Shown here piece by piece: positions 1 to 7,366 of a DNA stretch of 28,360 nucleotides; the first letter of the stretch is position 1; the number at the start of each line of letters is the position of its first letter. Both the position numbers and the translations under genes were made by a program. The DNA is taken from contig JAZQJX010000102.1 in the NCBI GenBank assembly GCA_045541875.1, positions 1-28,360 of the forward strand, written 5' to 3'. Under the pieces are notes generated by a model. The model was not told the DNA's origin, searched no databases, and saw nothing but the letters and a program-made list of their open reading frames with translations. This DNA comes from RGIG1828 sp045541875 (lineage in GTDB: Bacteria; Bacillota; Clostridia; UMGS1810).

Positions 1-238
1 AGATATGGAAATCGGAACGGAAATTATTATCTCATTTCCTTAACATAAAGAAATGAAAAAGGGCTTGGGAATACCCAAAAATAAAATCTGATTTTCGTAA
101 GTGGATAACCACTTACTGTGCTTGCTATTTAGTTAAAAATAGCAGGCAGAAAATTTTGATTTTGTGTTAATGGATATCCATTGGCTATGCTTGCTATTAT
201 ATAGTTTTAAATTACTTAACGGAAAGGATTGGATAGGA
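1..238 (+). other. Leader region of the mobile element, 5' of the tnpW-like gene
   Basis: No complete gene is visible here. Two frames are open from the left edge: frame 1 ends at the TAA at 46-48 and frame 2 at the TAA at 41-43, so one may be the tail of an upstream element gene, but nothing distinguishes them. A short stem (TTGGG/CCCAA) lies near 65-78. Bases 97-199 hold two related hairpin units, listed separately. I see no convincing sigma-70 promoter, so tnpW may be transcribed from further upstream through this structured leader. Confidence 0.4.
97..199 (+). repeat. Two tandem hairpin-plus-tail units in the element leader
   Basis: Unit 1 has the stem GTAAGTGG/CCACTTAC at 97-116, followed by TGTGCTTGCTATTT. 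Unit 2 has the palindrome AATGGATATCCATT at 169-182, followed by GGCTATGCTTGCTATT. Both share the hairpin core GTGG/ATGG-ATA-CCA and the tail TGCTTGCTATT, 69 bases apart. The tail of unit 1 can also pair with AAATAGCAGGC at 137-147, giving an 11-bp stem with one G-U pair from 120 to 147, so mutually alternative folds are possible. The arrangement just before a recombinase operon suggests regulation or recombinase binding; that role is inference. Confidence 0.5.
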
Positions 239-475
239 ATGGATAAGCAACAAAAAGACTACGGTTATATTACAAAATATAAAATGGGCGGTACAACATA
301 CGATGTTGAAACAACCTTTTCAGGAACGGAAACTTTGAATAATAAAATCATTCGTTTAATGCTCTCCGAAAAAATTAAATCAAAAGAGGCTGACAATTCA
401 GAAAAAGCGCGTTATAATTCAAATATACACTCTGTTTTGTCGGGCAACGATAAGGAGGATTTAAATAATGAATAA
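239..475 (+). CDS. TnpW-like transposon-encoded small protein
   Basis: A 78-residue protein that I match to the transposon-encoded TnpW family (PF14202), small proteins found just upstream of TnpX/TndX-type serine recombinases. The start is set at the ATG at 239, which reads MDKQQKDYGYITKYKMGG and has purine-rich GGATAGGA directly before it; the upstream ATG at 164 would fall inside the leader hairpin and add a hydrophobic extension unlike the family. The YKMGGTTYDVETTFS stretch, followed by a short helix rich in lysine and glutamate, is the family's core. Its stop overlaps the recombinase start by 8 bases, so the two are translationally coupled. Function in the family is not well defined; an accessory role in transposition or its regulation is inferred from position. 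Confidence 0.75.
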   Translation: MDKQQKDYGYITKYKMGGTTYDVETTFSGTETLNNKIIRLMLSEKIKSKEADNSEKARYNSNIHSVLSGNDKEDLNNE

Positions 476-2102
476 GCCCGACACAATTACTGCTCTCTAT
501 TGCAGATTATCACAAGAGGACGCATTGGATGGCGACAGTAACAGTATTATAAATCAAAAAGCGATTTTAAGTAAATATGCAAACGACAATAATTATCCCA
601 CACCTCAATTTTATATCGACGACGGTTGGAGTGGTACAAATTTTGAAAGACCATCTTTTAAAGAAATGATAAAGGATATTGAGGACGGAAAGGTTAAAAC
701 TGTCATTGTAAAGGATATGTCAAGACTTGGCAGAGATTATCTCAAAGTCGGTTATTTCTCGGAGATATTTTTCCCTGATAATGATGTCCGTTTAATCGCA
801 ATCAATGACGGAGTTGACAGTTTCAAAGGCGACAACGATTTTACACCATTCCGTAATTTATTCAATGACTTTTATGCAAAGGACACAAGTAAGAAAATCC
901 GTGCGGTATTTAAGTCAAAGGGAATGTCAGGGGAACATTTGGGACAACCCTTGTATGGATATATGAAAAATCCCGAAAATAAAAAGCAATGGATAATTGA
1001 CGAGTCTGCAGCTAAGGTTGTAAGGAAAATTTATGATTTATGTACTGATGGAAAAGGGCCAATGCAGATAGCAAAAATCTTAAAAGAAGAAAAAATTTTG
1101 ACAACAACAGCATACCACTTGCAAAAGGCTGGAAAGCCCTTGCCTGACAACCCCTATGATTGGGCATCTCAATCTGTTATACAGATTTTAGGTAAAATGG
1201 AATACATAGGCTGTACTGCAAATTTTAAGACCTATACAAAGTCTTATAAACTCAAAAAGAAATTGGACAATCCAAAAGAAAATTGGGCGATATTTTATGA
1301 TACACAAGAGCCGATTATTTCAAAAGAACAATGGGAACGGGTACAGGAATTAAGACAAAGCAAACGCAGAAATACTAAAACCAATAAGCAAGGTTTATTT
1401 TCGGGATTGATATTCTGTGCTGACTGTGGAAGCAAATTACACTTTGCCACTTGCAAAAGGTTTGACGGAACACAAGACCATTACAGATGTTCCCAATACA
1501 AAAGCAATACCGGTGATTGTTCTGCTCATTACATAAGAGAAGAAACATTGCAAAAGATTGTGTTAAGCCAGATTTTTGAGGTTACTGCAATGATGTATGA
1601 TAATGCAGATAAGTTTTTCAATCTTGTTGCAAAACAACAGTTGGACGAACAGACAAAGGAAATACAAAACAAGAAAAAACAGATAGCAAAATTTCAAAAA
1701 AGAATAACGGAGCTTGACAAGATTTTTAAGAGAATTTATGAGGACGATATAACAGGTGCAATATCTCACGAAAAATTTTTGAAACTGTCTGCGGAATATG
1801 AAACCGAACAGGCGGAGTTGCAAAAACAAATTAAAGTTTTTGAAGAAGAAACAAACAATTTTGACAGGCAACAAATTGATTTCAAACAGTTTCACGAAAT
1901 CGTCAAAAAATATGTCGGCATTAAAGAATTAACACCGACAATCGTAAATGAATTTGTTAAGAAAATTATTGTTCACGCTCCCGACAAATCAAGCGGACAC
2001 AGAGTACAAAAGATACAGATTATATTTAATTTCATCGGTGAATTTACTCCGCAAAAAGAGTTTATTCCCGATAAAAAGGAAATTCCGCAAGACTATTTCT
2101 AA
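468..2102 (+). CDS. Large serine recombinase, TnpX/TndX type with DUF4368
   Basis: A 544-residue site-specific recombinase that would excise and integrate the element. The N-terminal resolvase domain (about 8-150) has the catalytic serine in YCRLS (Ser15) and the VKDMSRLGRD arginine motif. The recombinase domain PF07508 covers about 155-270. A zinc ribbon follows with cysteines 317, 320, 341 and 351. A long charged coiled coil spans about 385-465, and the tail (about 470-540, with the stretch VNEFVKKIIVHAP) is the DUF4368 domain typical of Tn4451/Tn5397-class recombinases. Length and order match a complete protein. The RBS is AGGAGG before the ATG at 468. In Tn4451-like elements this gene lies at one end, so the end of the element should lie shortly after 2102. 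Relatives cut at GA dinucleotides. Confidence 0.93.
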   Translation: MNKPDTITALYCRLSQEDALDGDSNSIINQKAILSKYANDNNYPTPQFYIDDGWSGTNFERPSFKEMIKDIEDGKVKTVIVKDMSRLGRDYLKVGYFSEIFFPDNDVRLIAINDGVDSFKGDNDFTPFRNLFNDFYAKDTSKKIRAVFKSKGMSGEHLGQPLYGYMKNPENKKQWIIDESAAKVVRKIYDLCTDGKGPMQIAKILKEEKILTTTAYHLQKAGKPLPDNPYDWASQSVIQILGKMEYIGCTANFKTYTKSYKLKKKLDNPKENWAIFYDTQEPIISKEQWERVQELRQSKRRNTKTNKQGLFSGLIFCADCGSKLHFATCKRFDGTQDHYRCSQYKSNTGDCSAHYIREETLQKIVLSQIFEVTAMMYDNADKFFNLVAKQQLDEQTKEIQNKKKQIAKFQKRITELDKIFKRIYEDDITGAISHEKFLKLSAEYETEQAELQKQIKVFEEETNNFDRQQIDFKQFHEIVKKYVGIKELTPTIVNEFVKKIIVHAPDKSSGHRVQKIQIIFNFIGEFTPQKEFIPDKKEIPQDYF

Positions 2103-2112
2103 TCTTGCGGAA
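2083..2112 (+). terminator. Hairpin across the recombinase stop codon
   Basis: TTCCGCAAGA (2083-2092) pairs perfectly with TCTTGCGGAA (2103-2112), and the 10-base loop contains the stop codon. There is no strong T run after it, so it is either a weak terminator or an mRNA-stability hairpin. Confidence 0.5.
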
Positions 2113-2138
2113 CATACTTCCTTATTAACCCCGTACTA

Positions 2139-2160
2139 TCGACAGGATTTTTGTTTTGGT
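2139..2160 (+). repeat. 22-base direct repeat, left copy
   Basis: Begins TCGACAGGATTTTTGTTTTG and is identical over 22 bases to 2408-2429. It lies 37 bases after the recombinase stop, where the end of a TnpX-type element is expected, and it contains a GA dinucleotide. It is a candidate attachment site or end scar. The partner copy is the right arm of the tRNA operon terminator together with the last bases of tRNA-Phe. Confidence 0.6.
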
Positions 2161-2387
2161 TTTCGAGTACATAATAGTTGCAGATGTATTTTGTATTGGT
2201 GCCAAAATCGGTGTCATTATCGGTGCCATTTTATATTAAAGCATCTTACAATTCAATGTCTTGCGTAAGCAAAATTTCCACAATTATTAATTATTCATCA
2301 GCGAAGCGTTTTCATCATTCATTATTCATTAAAAATCCTGTCAAATTAAATGAATGATGAATATTGAATAATGAAAAATGAATAATA
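2161..2387. repeat. Palindrome-rich spacer between element and tRNA operon
   Basis: No gene seen. Three near-copies of a CGGTGCCA/CGGTGTCA motif lie at about 2198-2232. A palindrome follows: TCATCATTCATT (2312-2323) is the exact inverse of AATGAATGATGA (2349-2360), with further ATTCATT/AATGAAT pairing outside and inside it. AAAAATCCTGTC at 2331-2342 is an inverted copy of the core of the 22-base repeat. The region looks like a mini-repeat or the debris of past integrations. Confidence 0.5.
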
Positions 2388-2427
2388 CAAAACAAAAATC
2401 CTATCTTTCGACAGGATTTTTGTTTTG
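2388..2427 (-). terminator. Terminator of the Val-Asp-Phe tRNA operon
   Basis: Read on the minus strand, an 18-base arm beginning at 2427 pairs with 2388-2405 across a 4-base loop with one mismatch (A2403 against C2412), and the 3' arm carries the T-rich tail. It begins within the encoded CCA of tRNA-Phe. The stem is AT-rich but long. Its 5' arm, in minus-strand sense, is the sequence duplicated at 2139-2160. Confidence 0.75.
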
Positions 2428-2429
2428 GT
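2408..2429 (+). repeat. 22-base direct repeat, right copy at the tRNA-Phe 3' end
   Basis: Identical to 2139-2160. It covers one terminator arm plus the discriminator base and CCA of tRNA-Phe. Integrative elements often use tRNA 3' ends as attachment sites, but the recombinase gene lies outside the 247 bases between the two copies, so the pair does not bracket it. Confidence 0.6.
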
Positions 2430-2501
2430 GCCTCCGGGCGGAATCGAACCACCGACACGAGGATTTTCAGTCCTCTGCTCTACCTACTGAGCTACAGAGG
2501 C
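2426..2501 (-). tRNA. tRNA-Phe (GAA), CCA encoded
   Basis: The minus strand folds into a cloverleaf: acceptor GCCTCTG with CGGAGGC (one G-U pair), anticodon loop CTGAAAA giving GAA, and T-loop GGTTCGATTCC. The body is 73 nt (2429-2501) and CCA follows at 2428-2426. It is the last tRNA of the three-gene operon and the only one of them with a genomic CCA. Confidence 0.97.
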
Positions 2502-2504
2502 ATA

Positions 2505-2578
2505 CGACCGAGAAGGGGCTCGAACCCTCGACCTCCAGCGTGACAGGCTGGCATTCTAACCAACTGAACTACTCGGCC
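2505..2578 (-). tRNA. tRNA-Asp (GTC)
   Basis: A 74-nt cloverleaf on the minus strand with acceptor GGCCGAG/CTCGGTC, anticodon loop CTGTCAC giving GTC, and T-loop GGTTCGAGCCC. CCA is not encoded. It lies 3 bases from tRNA-Phe and 8 from tRNA-Val, so all three must come from one precursor. Confidence 0.97.
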
Positions 2579-2586
2579 ATATATGA

Positions 2587-2659
2587 TGGGAACTATAGGG
2601 CTCGAACCTATGACCCTCTGCTTGTAAGGCAGATGCTCTCCCAGCTGAGCTAAGCTCCC
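2587..2659 (-). tRNA. tRNA-Val (TAC)
   Basis: A 73-nt cloverleaf on the minus strand with acceptor GGGAGCT/AGTTCCC, D-loop AGCTCAGCTGGGAGAGC, anticodon loop CTTACAA giving TAC, and T-loop GGTTCGAGCCC. CCA is not encoded. It is the first gene of the tRNA operon. Confidence 0.97.
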
Positions 2660-2694
2660 ATGTTTTTGTTGCCGCCTCATTTAGCGACTCAATC

Positions 2695-2723
2695 ATTATA
2701 ATACTTTTTTATCGTTGTGTCAA
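2695..2723 (-). promoter_or_regulatory. Consensus sigma-70 promoter of the tRNA operon
   Basis: On the minus strand TTGACA (2723-2718), a 17-base spacer and TATAAT (2700-2695): a perfect match to the housekeeping consensus, ending 35 bases before tRNA-Val. This strength is typical of stable-RNA promoters. Confidence 0.92.
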
Positions 2724-2743
2724 GAGTTTTTTAAAAAAATTTT

Positions 2744-2793
2744 AAAAGAGGGCGTGATTTATCCAACATGGAACAAAATCCGCCCTCTTTTTT
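2744..2793 (-). terminator. Terminator after the metG operon
   Basis: Read on the minus strand, GAGGGCG near 2787-2781 pairs with CGCCCTC at 2754-2748, followed by TTTT and a further AT-rich run. The A/T extensions lengthen the stem to 11 bp; the loop is about 26 bases. It begins 2 bases after the stop of the 2795-3769 gene. Confidence 0.8.
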
Positions 2794-2794
2794 C

Positions 2795-3769
2795 TTAATG
2801 TTTGACTATTTTGTATATAACATAACTCCACAAAAGGGGAATAAGAACCATATACAAGGGAATGTCAGTTAAAATCTTTTTGTCTTTAAGATACATCAAA
2901 AGTACAGCAACCAACACACAATATATGATTGCAAACACCTTTGCACCGCTTCTTGAAAGTCCTTTTCTGAAAAGAAACAGTTTCATAATAAACGGGGGAA
3001 GTGTGATTAAAAGAAGCAGGGCGACAATTGAAATGAGAATTTTTATAATTTTGTCCTTCATTTCTTTTGAAAGTCCGAATATGCTTTCGTCTGAAGATGT
3101 TTCGTCATTTGCAGATGTTTCTGACGGCAAATCTGTGGCCGGCTCAGCATCACTTGGCAAAACTTCTTTCTCCTGGGGTTCGTCTTTTTCTGCCTTTGGA
3201 ATCTTTATGGATGTGACGATATTTTCAAGAAAATCTTCTTCGTCAGAAGTTATATCGCCTTCGTAATCTGTAAGGCGAAGTCTGATTTTCATTCCTGACT
3301 GAATTGTAACATATTCTCTTTTGGTGAAAACGTCTGAATATTCAACAACAATATAGTCCGTTCCGCCATGCTCAAAAATATCTTCGGCAATAACCTTTTT
3401 TCCTTGATTTTCGAGGGTACTTCCCTCTGCCATGGCAGCATTGTAGAGAGAAGTAACGTCTGAATATGCCTCTTCATCTGTGGAATGGCAGATAAGAACA
3501 AGTTCTTTCTGATTCCCTGCATCTGTGCTCATTGCCTGAAGGTATATGTCCTGACTTTTGAAACTTTCCATCATTGTGTCATAGCCGAATCCCATGGCCG
3601 AAAAACGTCCGTCATCGGGGGAAGTGTTTCTTGTGAAAACCTCCATGGAATCAGGAATTGTTAAAGTCAGATTCAGGGGGCTTACGGTATAGTTTACGCC
3701 TGCGGCAAAAGATGCGGTGCAGGAAAGAATAATCAAAAGACATACAAATAAAGATATTATCTTTTTCAT
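2795..3769 (-). CDS. Exported membrane protein of unknown function
   Basis: 324 residues. A signal peptide (about 1-22, MKKIISLFVCLLIILSCTA) is followed by a roughly 170-residue extracytoplasmic domain that starts YTVSPLNLTLTIPDSMEV. This looks like the small beta-alpha fold of PsbP/DcrB-like lipoproteins, but I cannot assign it firmly. An acidic, Ser/Thr/Pro/Glu-rich linker (about 195-230) leads to three hydrophobic segments at the C-terminus (about 240-263, 275-294 and 301-320), so the protein faces outward on a membrane anchor. The start ATG at 3769 has GAGGA before it. It follows metG by 21 bases on the same strand and shares its terminator, so it is probably co-transcribed; no functional link to methionyl-tRNA synthesis is evident. 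Confidence 0.8.
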   Translation of the reverse strand: MKKIISLFVCLLIILSCTASFAAGVNYTVSPLNLTLTIPDSMEVFTRNTSPDDGRFSAMGFGYDTMMESFKSQDIYLQAMSTDAGNQKELVLICHSTDEEAYSDVTSLYNAAMAEGSTLENQGKKVIAEDIFEHGGTDYIVVEYSDVFTKREYVTIQSGMKIRLRLTDYEGDITSDEEDFLENIVTSIKIPKAEKDEPQEKEVLPSDAEPATDLPSETSANDETSSDESIFGLSKEMKDKIIKILISIVALLLLITLPPFIMKLFLFRKGLSRSGAKVFAIIYCVLVAVLLMYLKDKKILTDIPLYMVLIPLLWSYVIYKIVKH

Positions 3770-3790
3770 AGTGTTTTCCTCTCGGTCAAA

Positions 3791-5761
3791 TCAACTAATC
3801 TTGGAACCGTCTGAAATTTCATCTTTTTCAGGGGATAAAACAGAAAGTTTGTCACCGTCTTGTGCGGCTAAAATCATACCTTCTGAAAGGACACCGCGAA
3901 GTTTTACGGGTTTCAAGTTTGTTACAACCGTAACTTTTTTGCCCACAAGTTCATCGGGTGAGTAATATTTTGCAATCCCCGAAACAATCTGTCTTACTTC
4001 GTCTCCGATTTTGATTTTGGAAACAAGGAGTTTATCAGCACCTTCAACGGGTTTGCTCTCTAAGACAACGCCCACTTTCATTTCCACTTTGAAAAAGTCA
4101 TCAATGCTGATTTCAGAGGGGGTTTCAGGCTCTTTTTTATCCTTTTTCTTATCTTCTTTCTTACTTTCTTTCTTTTCTTCCTTTTTCTCTTCTTCGCCAA
4201 ACATATCCTTTGAAACTTCTTCTAACTTTTTAGCCTCGTCAAGACGTGCAAAAAGAGGAGTTGCTTCGCCGACGTGAACAGGTTTTGATGTATCAAATTC
4301 TTTGAGGCTTTCAAAGGAAGTGTCACCTGCATTAATCTGAGCAAAAATCTTTTCTGCGGTTTCGGGCATAAATGAAGAAATGAGAACACCAATAAAGCGG
4401 ATGCCTTCCACGAGGTTACAAAGAACGGTTTTGAGTCTGTCTTGTTTTGACTCATCCTTTGCAAGCGCCCAGGGCATTGTTTCGTCAATATATTTATTGC
4501 AGCGGCGGGCAAGGTTAATGATAAGTTCCAGAGAATCTGCAACTTTGAGTTCTTTCATTTTTTCGCTGACTCCCGAAACGGTCTCTTTTGCAAGAGTTGA
4601 AAGTTCAAGGTCGATTTCTTCTTTTGCATCGGGATTTACAAGGTCTTTTCCGAAATATTTGTTAACCATTGCAACGGTTCTGTTCACAAGGTTACCCAAA
4701 GTGTTTGCAAGGTCTGCATTGTAGCGTGAAATGATGGTTTCAAGGGTTATTGTACCGTCAGATGCAAAGGGCATTTCACGAAGAACATAATATCTGATTG
4801 CATCAACACCGAAGTGTTTTACCAGATCATCTGCATACATAACATTGCCTTTTGATTTACTCATTTTGTCATTTCCCGAAAGAAGCCAGGGATGACCGAA
4901 AATCTGTTTTGGCAAGGGCTCGCCAAGAGCCATAAGCATAATGGGCCAGTAGATTGTGTGGAAACGGAGAATGTCTTTTCCGATAACGTGAACATCTGCA
5001 GGCCAGTATTTTCTGTAGAGGTCAGAATTTTCCTCTGTGTCATAGCCAAGGGCTGTGATGTAGTTTGAAAGAGCATCAATCCACACATAGATAACGTGAT
5101 TGTCGTCAAAGGTTACAGGCACGCCCCACTTGAATGATGTTCTTGAAACGCAAAGGTCCTGAAGTCCCGGTTTAAGGAAGTTGTTGACCATTTCTTTTTT
5201 TCTGGATTCAGGCTGAATGAAATCGGGATTTTCCTCAATGTGTTTCATGAGGGCATCCTGATATTTACTCATTTTAAAGAAATATGCTTCTTCTTTTGTT
5301 TCGGTAACAGGTCTTCCGCAGTCGGGGCAAAGACCGTCTGTAACCTGGGTTTCCGTGAAGAAACTTTCGCAGGGAACACAATAGAGTCCTGAATATTCAC
5401 TCTTATATATGTCACCTTTATCATAGAGTTTTTTGAAAATTTTCTGAACGGTTTTTTCGTGATAATCATCGGTTGTTCTTATGAATTTGTCATAACTTGT
5501 GTTCATAAGATCCCAGATTGTTCTGATTTCACCTGCAACAGAGTCAACATATGCTTTCGGTGTGATTCCGCACTCATTTGCCGCCTGTTCGATTTTCTGA
5601 CCGTGTTCGTCAGTTCCCGTAAGGAAAAAAACATCCTTTCCGATCTGACGGTTATATCTTGCAATAGCATCGGTAAGCACAACTTCATAGGTGTTGCCTA
5701 TATGAGGCTTTCTTGAAGTGTAGGCTATTGCGGTGGTAATATAGAATTTTTCTTTTTCCAT
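3791..5761 (-). CDS. metG: Methionine--tRNA ligase with C-terminal tRNA-binding domain
   Basis: 656 residues if started at the ATG at 5761 (MEKEKFYITTAIAY), which has GAGGAAG upstream; the longer frame to 5791 lacks a ribosome site. The enzyme charges tRNA-Met with methionine in the cytosol. The class I catalytic domain has the HIGH-type motif as HIGN (20-23), the KMSKS loop (299-303) and a zinc knuckle with Cys128, 131, 145 and 148. An anticodon-binding helical domain follows, then a lysine/glutamate-rich linker (EEKKEEKKESKKEDKKKDKK) and a C-terminal EMAP-II-like tRNA-binding domain (PF01588) from about residue 550. This is the usual two-part MetG of Clostridia. A TTGTAA-17-TATAAT promoter lies upstream. 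The leader is only about 50 nt, too short for a T-box. Confidence 0.97.
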   Translation of the reverse strand: MEKEKFYITTAIAYTSRKPHIGNTYEVVLTDAIARYNRQIGKDVFFLTGTDEHGQKIEQAANECGITPKAYVDSVAGEIRTIWDLMNTSYDKFIRTTDDYHEKTVQKIFKKLYDKGDIYKSEYSGLYCVPCESFFTETQVTDGLCPDCGRPVTETKEEAYFFKMSKYQDALMKHIEENPDFIQPESRKKEMVNNFLKPGLQDLCVSRTSFKWGVPVTFDDNHVIYVWIDALSNYITALGYDTEENSDLYRKYWPADVHVIGKDILRFHTIYWPIMLMALGEPLPKQIFGHPWLLSGNDKMSKSKGNVMYADDLVKHFGVDAIRYYVLREMPFASDGTITLETIISRYNADLANTLGNLVNRTVAMVNKYFGKDLVNPDAKEEIDLELSTLAKETVSGVSEKMKELKVADSLELIINLARRCNKYIDETMPWALAKDESKQDRLKTVLCNLVEGIRFIGVLISSFMPETAEKIFAQINAGDTSFESLKEFDTSKPVHVGEATPLFARLDEAKKLEEVSKDMFGEEEKKEEKKESKKEDKKKDKKEPETPSEISIDDFFKVEMKVGVVLESKPVEGADKLLVSKIKIGDEVRQIVSGIAKYYSPDELVGKKVTVVTNLKPVKLRGVLSEGMILAAQDGDKLSVLSPEKDEISDGSKIS

Positions 5762-5816
5762 AATATATTCTTCCTCTCGTTCTTTGCACAAATGGGCGCA
5801 AAGTTAATCATCCTAT

Positions 5817-5845
5817 ATTATATCATCAAATTGTAATATTTACAA
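5817..5845 (-). promoter_or_regulatory. metG promoter
   Basis: On the minus strand TTGTAA (5845-5840), 17 bases, TATAAT (5822-5817), about 55 bases before the metG start and directly after the GH20 stop codon. The short leader contains a 6-bp stem CTTTGC/GCAAAG. Confidence 0.75.
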
Positions 5846-5852
5846 GCATAAA

Positions 5853-7292
5853 TTATCTGTCCTGAATAATTCTTGCAGCCTTTGCAAGAAGAGGTCTTTG
5901 CTTTTGTCTGAATTCATCAGATGAACAAACTCTTTTTACTGTCCAGAGTCTCTCTGAAAGGGCAGAGAGATTTTCCATAACAAAGGCTATTTCCTGTTCA
6001 AATGTCATTTCCCACACGCAGATCATTCCTCCCAGAACCTTGTCTGTGGGTGCAACATTTATGGGATTCAAAAATGCTTCGGACTCTGACCAGAAGTGTT
6101 GCCAGTTATAGACGTTCCAATCCAAAATATCATCAGAATTCCATCTTTCCTTTGTGCTTGGGACAATGTAGAGTGGTTGCCATGAGGCATTTATGATATT
6201 AAAGCCTGCATCAAGAAGGTCATATGCCATATGGTAGTGGGATTCCCATGCAATAACAATGGTTTCTTTAGGCACAACGTGGCACCCTTCTTTGGGAAAT
6301 CCCTCCCACACAATGGGAGTTCTTCCAAGAGACAAAACAAATTTTGTTATGTCTGCAACATAGTCGCAGTAAAGTTCTTTTTCATCTTTAATGCCGCGGG
6401 CTTTCATATACTCCCTGCACACCTTACAGTCGTTCCACTGATTTATGTTTGCCTCGTCTCCCCCGATGTTTATGTAGGGGGAATCGGGGAACATTTCAAG
6501 AATTTCTTTTAGGAGCGCCTTTGTGGCATTTCTTGACTTTTCGCTTCCTGCACACACAAGTTCGTCTGTTTCAATTTTTACACCCACTTCGGTGAAAAGT
6601 GCCGTTCCCGATTCTGTTTCAAAAACATCAGAGAAGATTTCGGGATATTCCCTGTTCAGAATGGGTGCGTGACCGGGACATTCAAATTCGGGAACAAGGA
6701 TGATGCCTCTTTCCTTTGCATAGGAATTGAGGGTTTCGATTTCCTCAAAACTGTAGTGTTTTCCTTTGCTTGAAAGTTTGGGGAAAAGTTTTGAGGGAAG
6801 AGTGTAGAGATTGGTATCTGCAAAGTGGATGTTTAAGTATTTTATCTTATAAAGGAAACAAAGGTCAATATATTTTAAAAGTTTTGAAAAAGGATGCCAT
6901 TGTCTTCCAAGGTCAATCATCATACTTCTGTATGATTTTTCGCCGTAGTCTTCAATCAGATAATCTCCGATTTCAAGTTCTGCCGACACGTCAATTATCT
7001 GTATGAGAGAGGAAAGAGCATAGAGAATCCCCTCGTCATCCGATGCATAAACCTTTATGATTTCGCCCGAATCTATAACATATTTCCCTGAAGGGAGATT
7101 TTCGTCACAAAAAAGTTCGATTCCGCCCTTTCCGGTTTCAAATTCAATTTCGTTTGCCAGACAAAACATTTCTTTAAAAAGTGAGAGATATTTTTCAAAA
7201 TCCCCATGGTGTGAATAAATTTTTGGGGATACGGAGAATTTTTTCTCACTTCTTTTTTCTGCTTTTTTCGGGGTTGGAATAAGATTTATCAT
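5853..7292 (-). CDS. GH20 beta-N-acetylhexosaminidase, intracellular
   Basis: 479 residues, no signal peptide, so it acts in the cytosol on imported oligosaccharides. GH20 enzymes remove terminal beta-linked GlcNAc or GalNAc by substrate-assisted catalysis. An N-terminal GH20b-like alpha/beta domain (about 1-115) leads into the TIM barrel, which starts at YRSMMIDLGRQWHP (about 121). The barrel carries the family signatures HFAD (156-159), PEFECPGH (201-208) and the catalytic pair Asp279-Glu280 in NIGGDEANINQW. Tryptophans expected around the aglycone site (WES near 349, WEMTF late) are present. The start ATG at 7292 follows AAGGAGG. It is transcribed from its own promoter at 7338-7366, next to the AraC gene on the same strand. 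The exact sugar (GlcNAc, GalNAc or sulfated forms) cannot be told. Confidence 0.9.
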   Translation of the reverse strand: MINLIPTPKKAEKRSEKKFSVSPKIYSHHGDFEKYLSLFKEMFCLANEIEFETGKGGIELFCDENLPSGKYVIDSGEIIKVYASDDEGILYALSSLIQIIDVSAELEIGDYLIEDYGEKSYRSMMIDLGRQWHPFSKLLKYIDLCFLYKIKYLNIHFADTNLYTLPSKLFPKLSSKGKHYSFEEIETLNSYAKERGIILVPEFECPGHAPILNREYPEIFSDVFETESGTALFTEVGVKIETDELVCAGSEKSRNATKALLKEILEMFPDSPYINIGGDEANINQWNDCKVCREYMKARGIKDEKELYCDYVADITKFVLSLGRTPIVWEGFPKEGCHVVPKETIVIAWESHYHMAYDLLDAGFNIINASWQPLYIVPSTKERWNSDDILDWNVYNWQHFWSESEAFLNPINVAPTDKVLGGMICVWEMTFEQEIAFVMENLSALSERLWTVKRVCSSDEFRQKQRPLLAKAARIIQDR

Positions 7293-7337
7293 AATTTAGT
7301 CCTCCTTGGATGGGGTTTTTCTTATTATAGTTTCAGT

Positions 7338-7366
7338 ATTATATCAACAGATTCAGGAAAAGTCAA
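7338..7366 (-). promoter_or_regulatory. GH20 gene promoter, -35 box partly made by a repeat end
   Basis: On the minus strand TTGACT (7366-7361), 17 bases, TATAAT (7343-7338). The TTG of the -35 box is the last three bases of the terminal repeat of the element at 7364-7592, so the insertion may have created or altered this promoter. Confidence 0.75.

Noticed and set aside
97..199. CRISPR array
   Set aside because: Only two units, unequal in sequence, with no spacers of constant length and no cas genes.
2378..2653. Plus-strand 91-codon open frame across the tRNA genes
   Set aside because: It is the antisense of three tRNAs, a well-known false ORF; the cloverleaves and minus-strand promoter are decisive.
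2492..2680. Minus-strand 62-codon frame over the tRNA genes
   Set aside because: It reads through tRNA-Val and tRNA-Asp themselves and has no ribosome site.
5762..5816. T-box or SAM riboswitch in the metG leader
   Set aside because: The leader is only about 50 nt and holds a single 6-bp stem.
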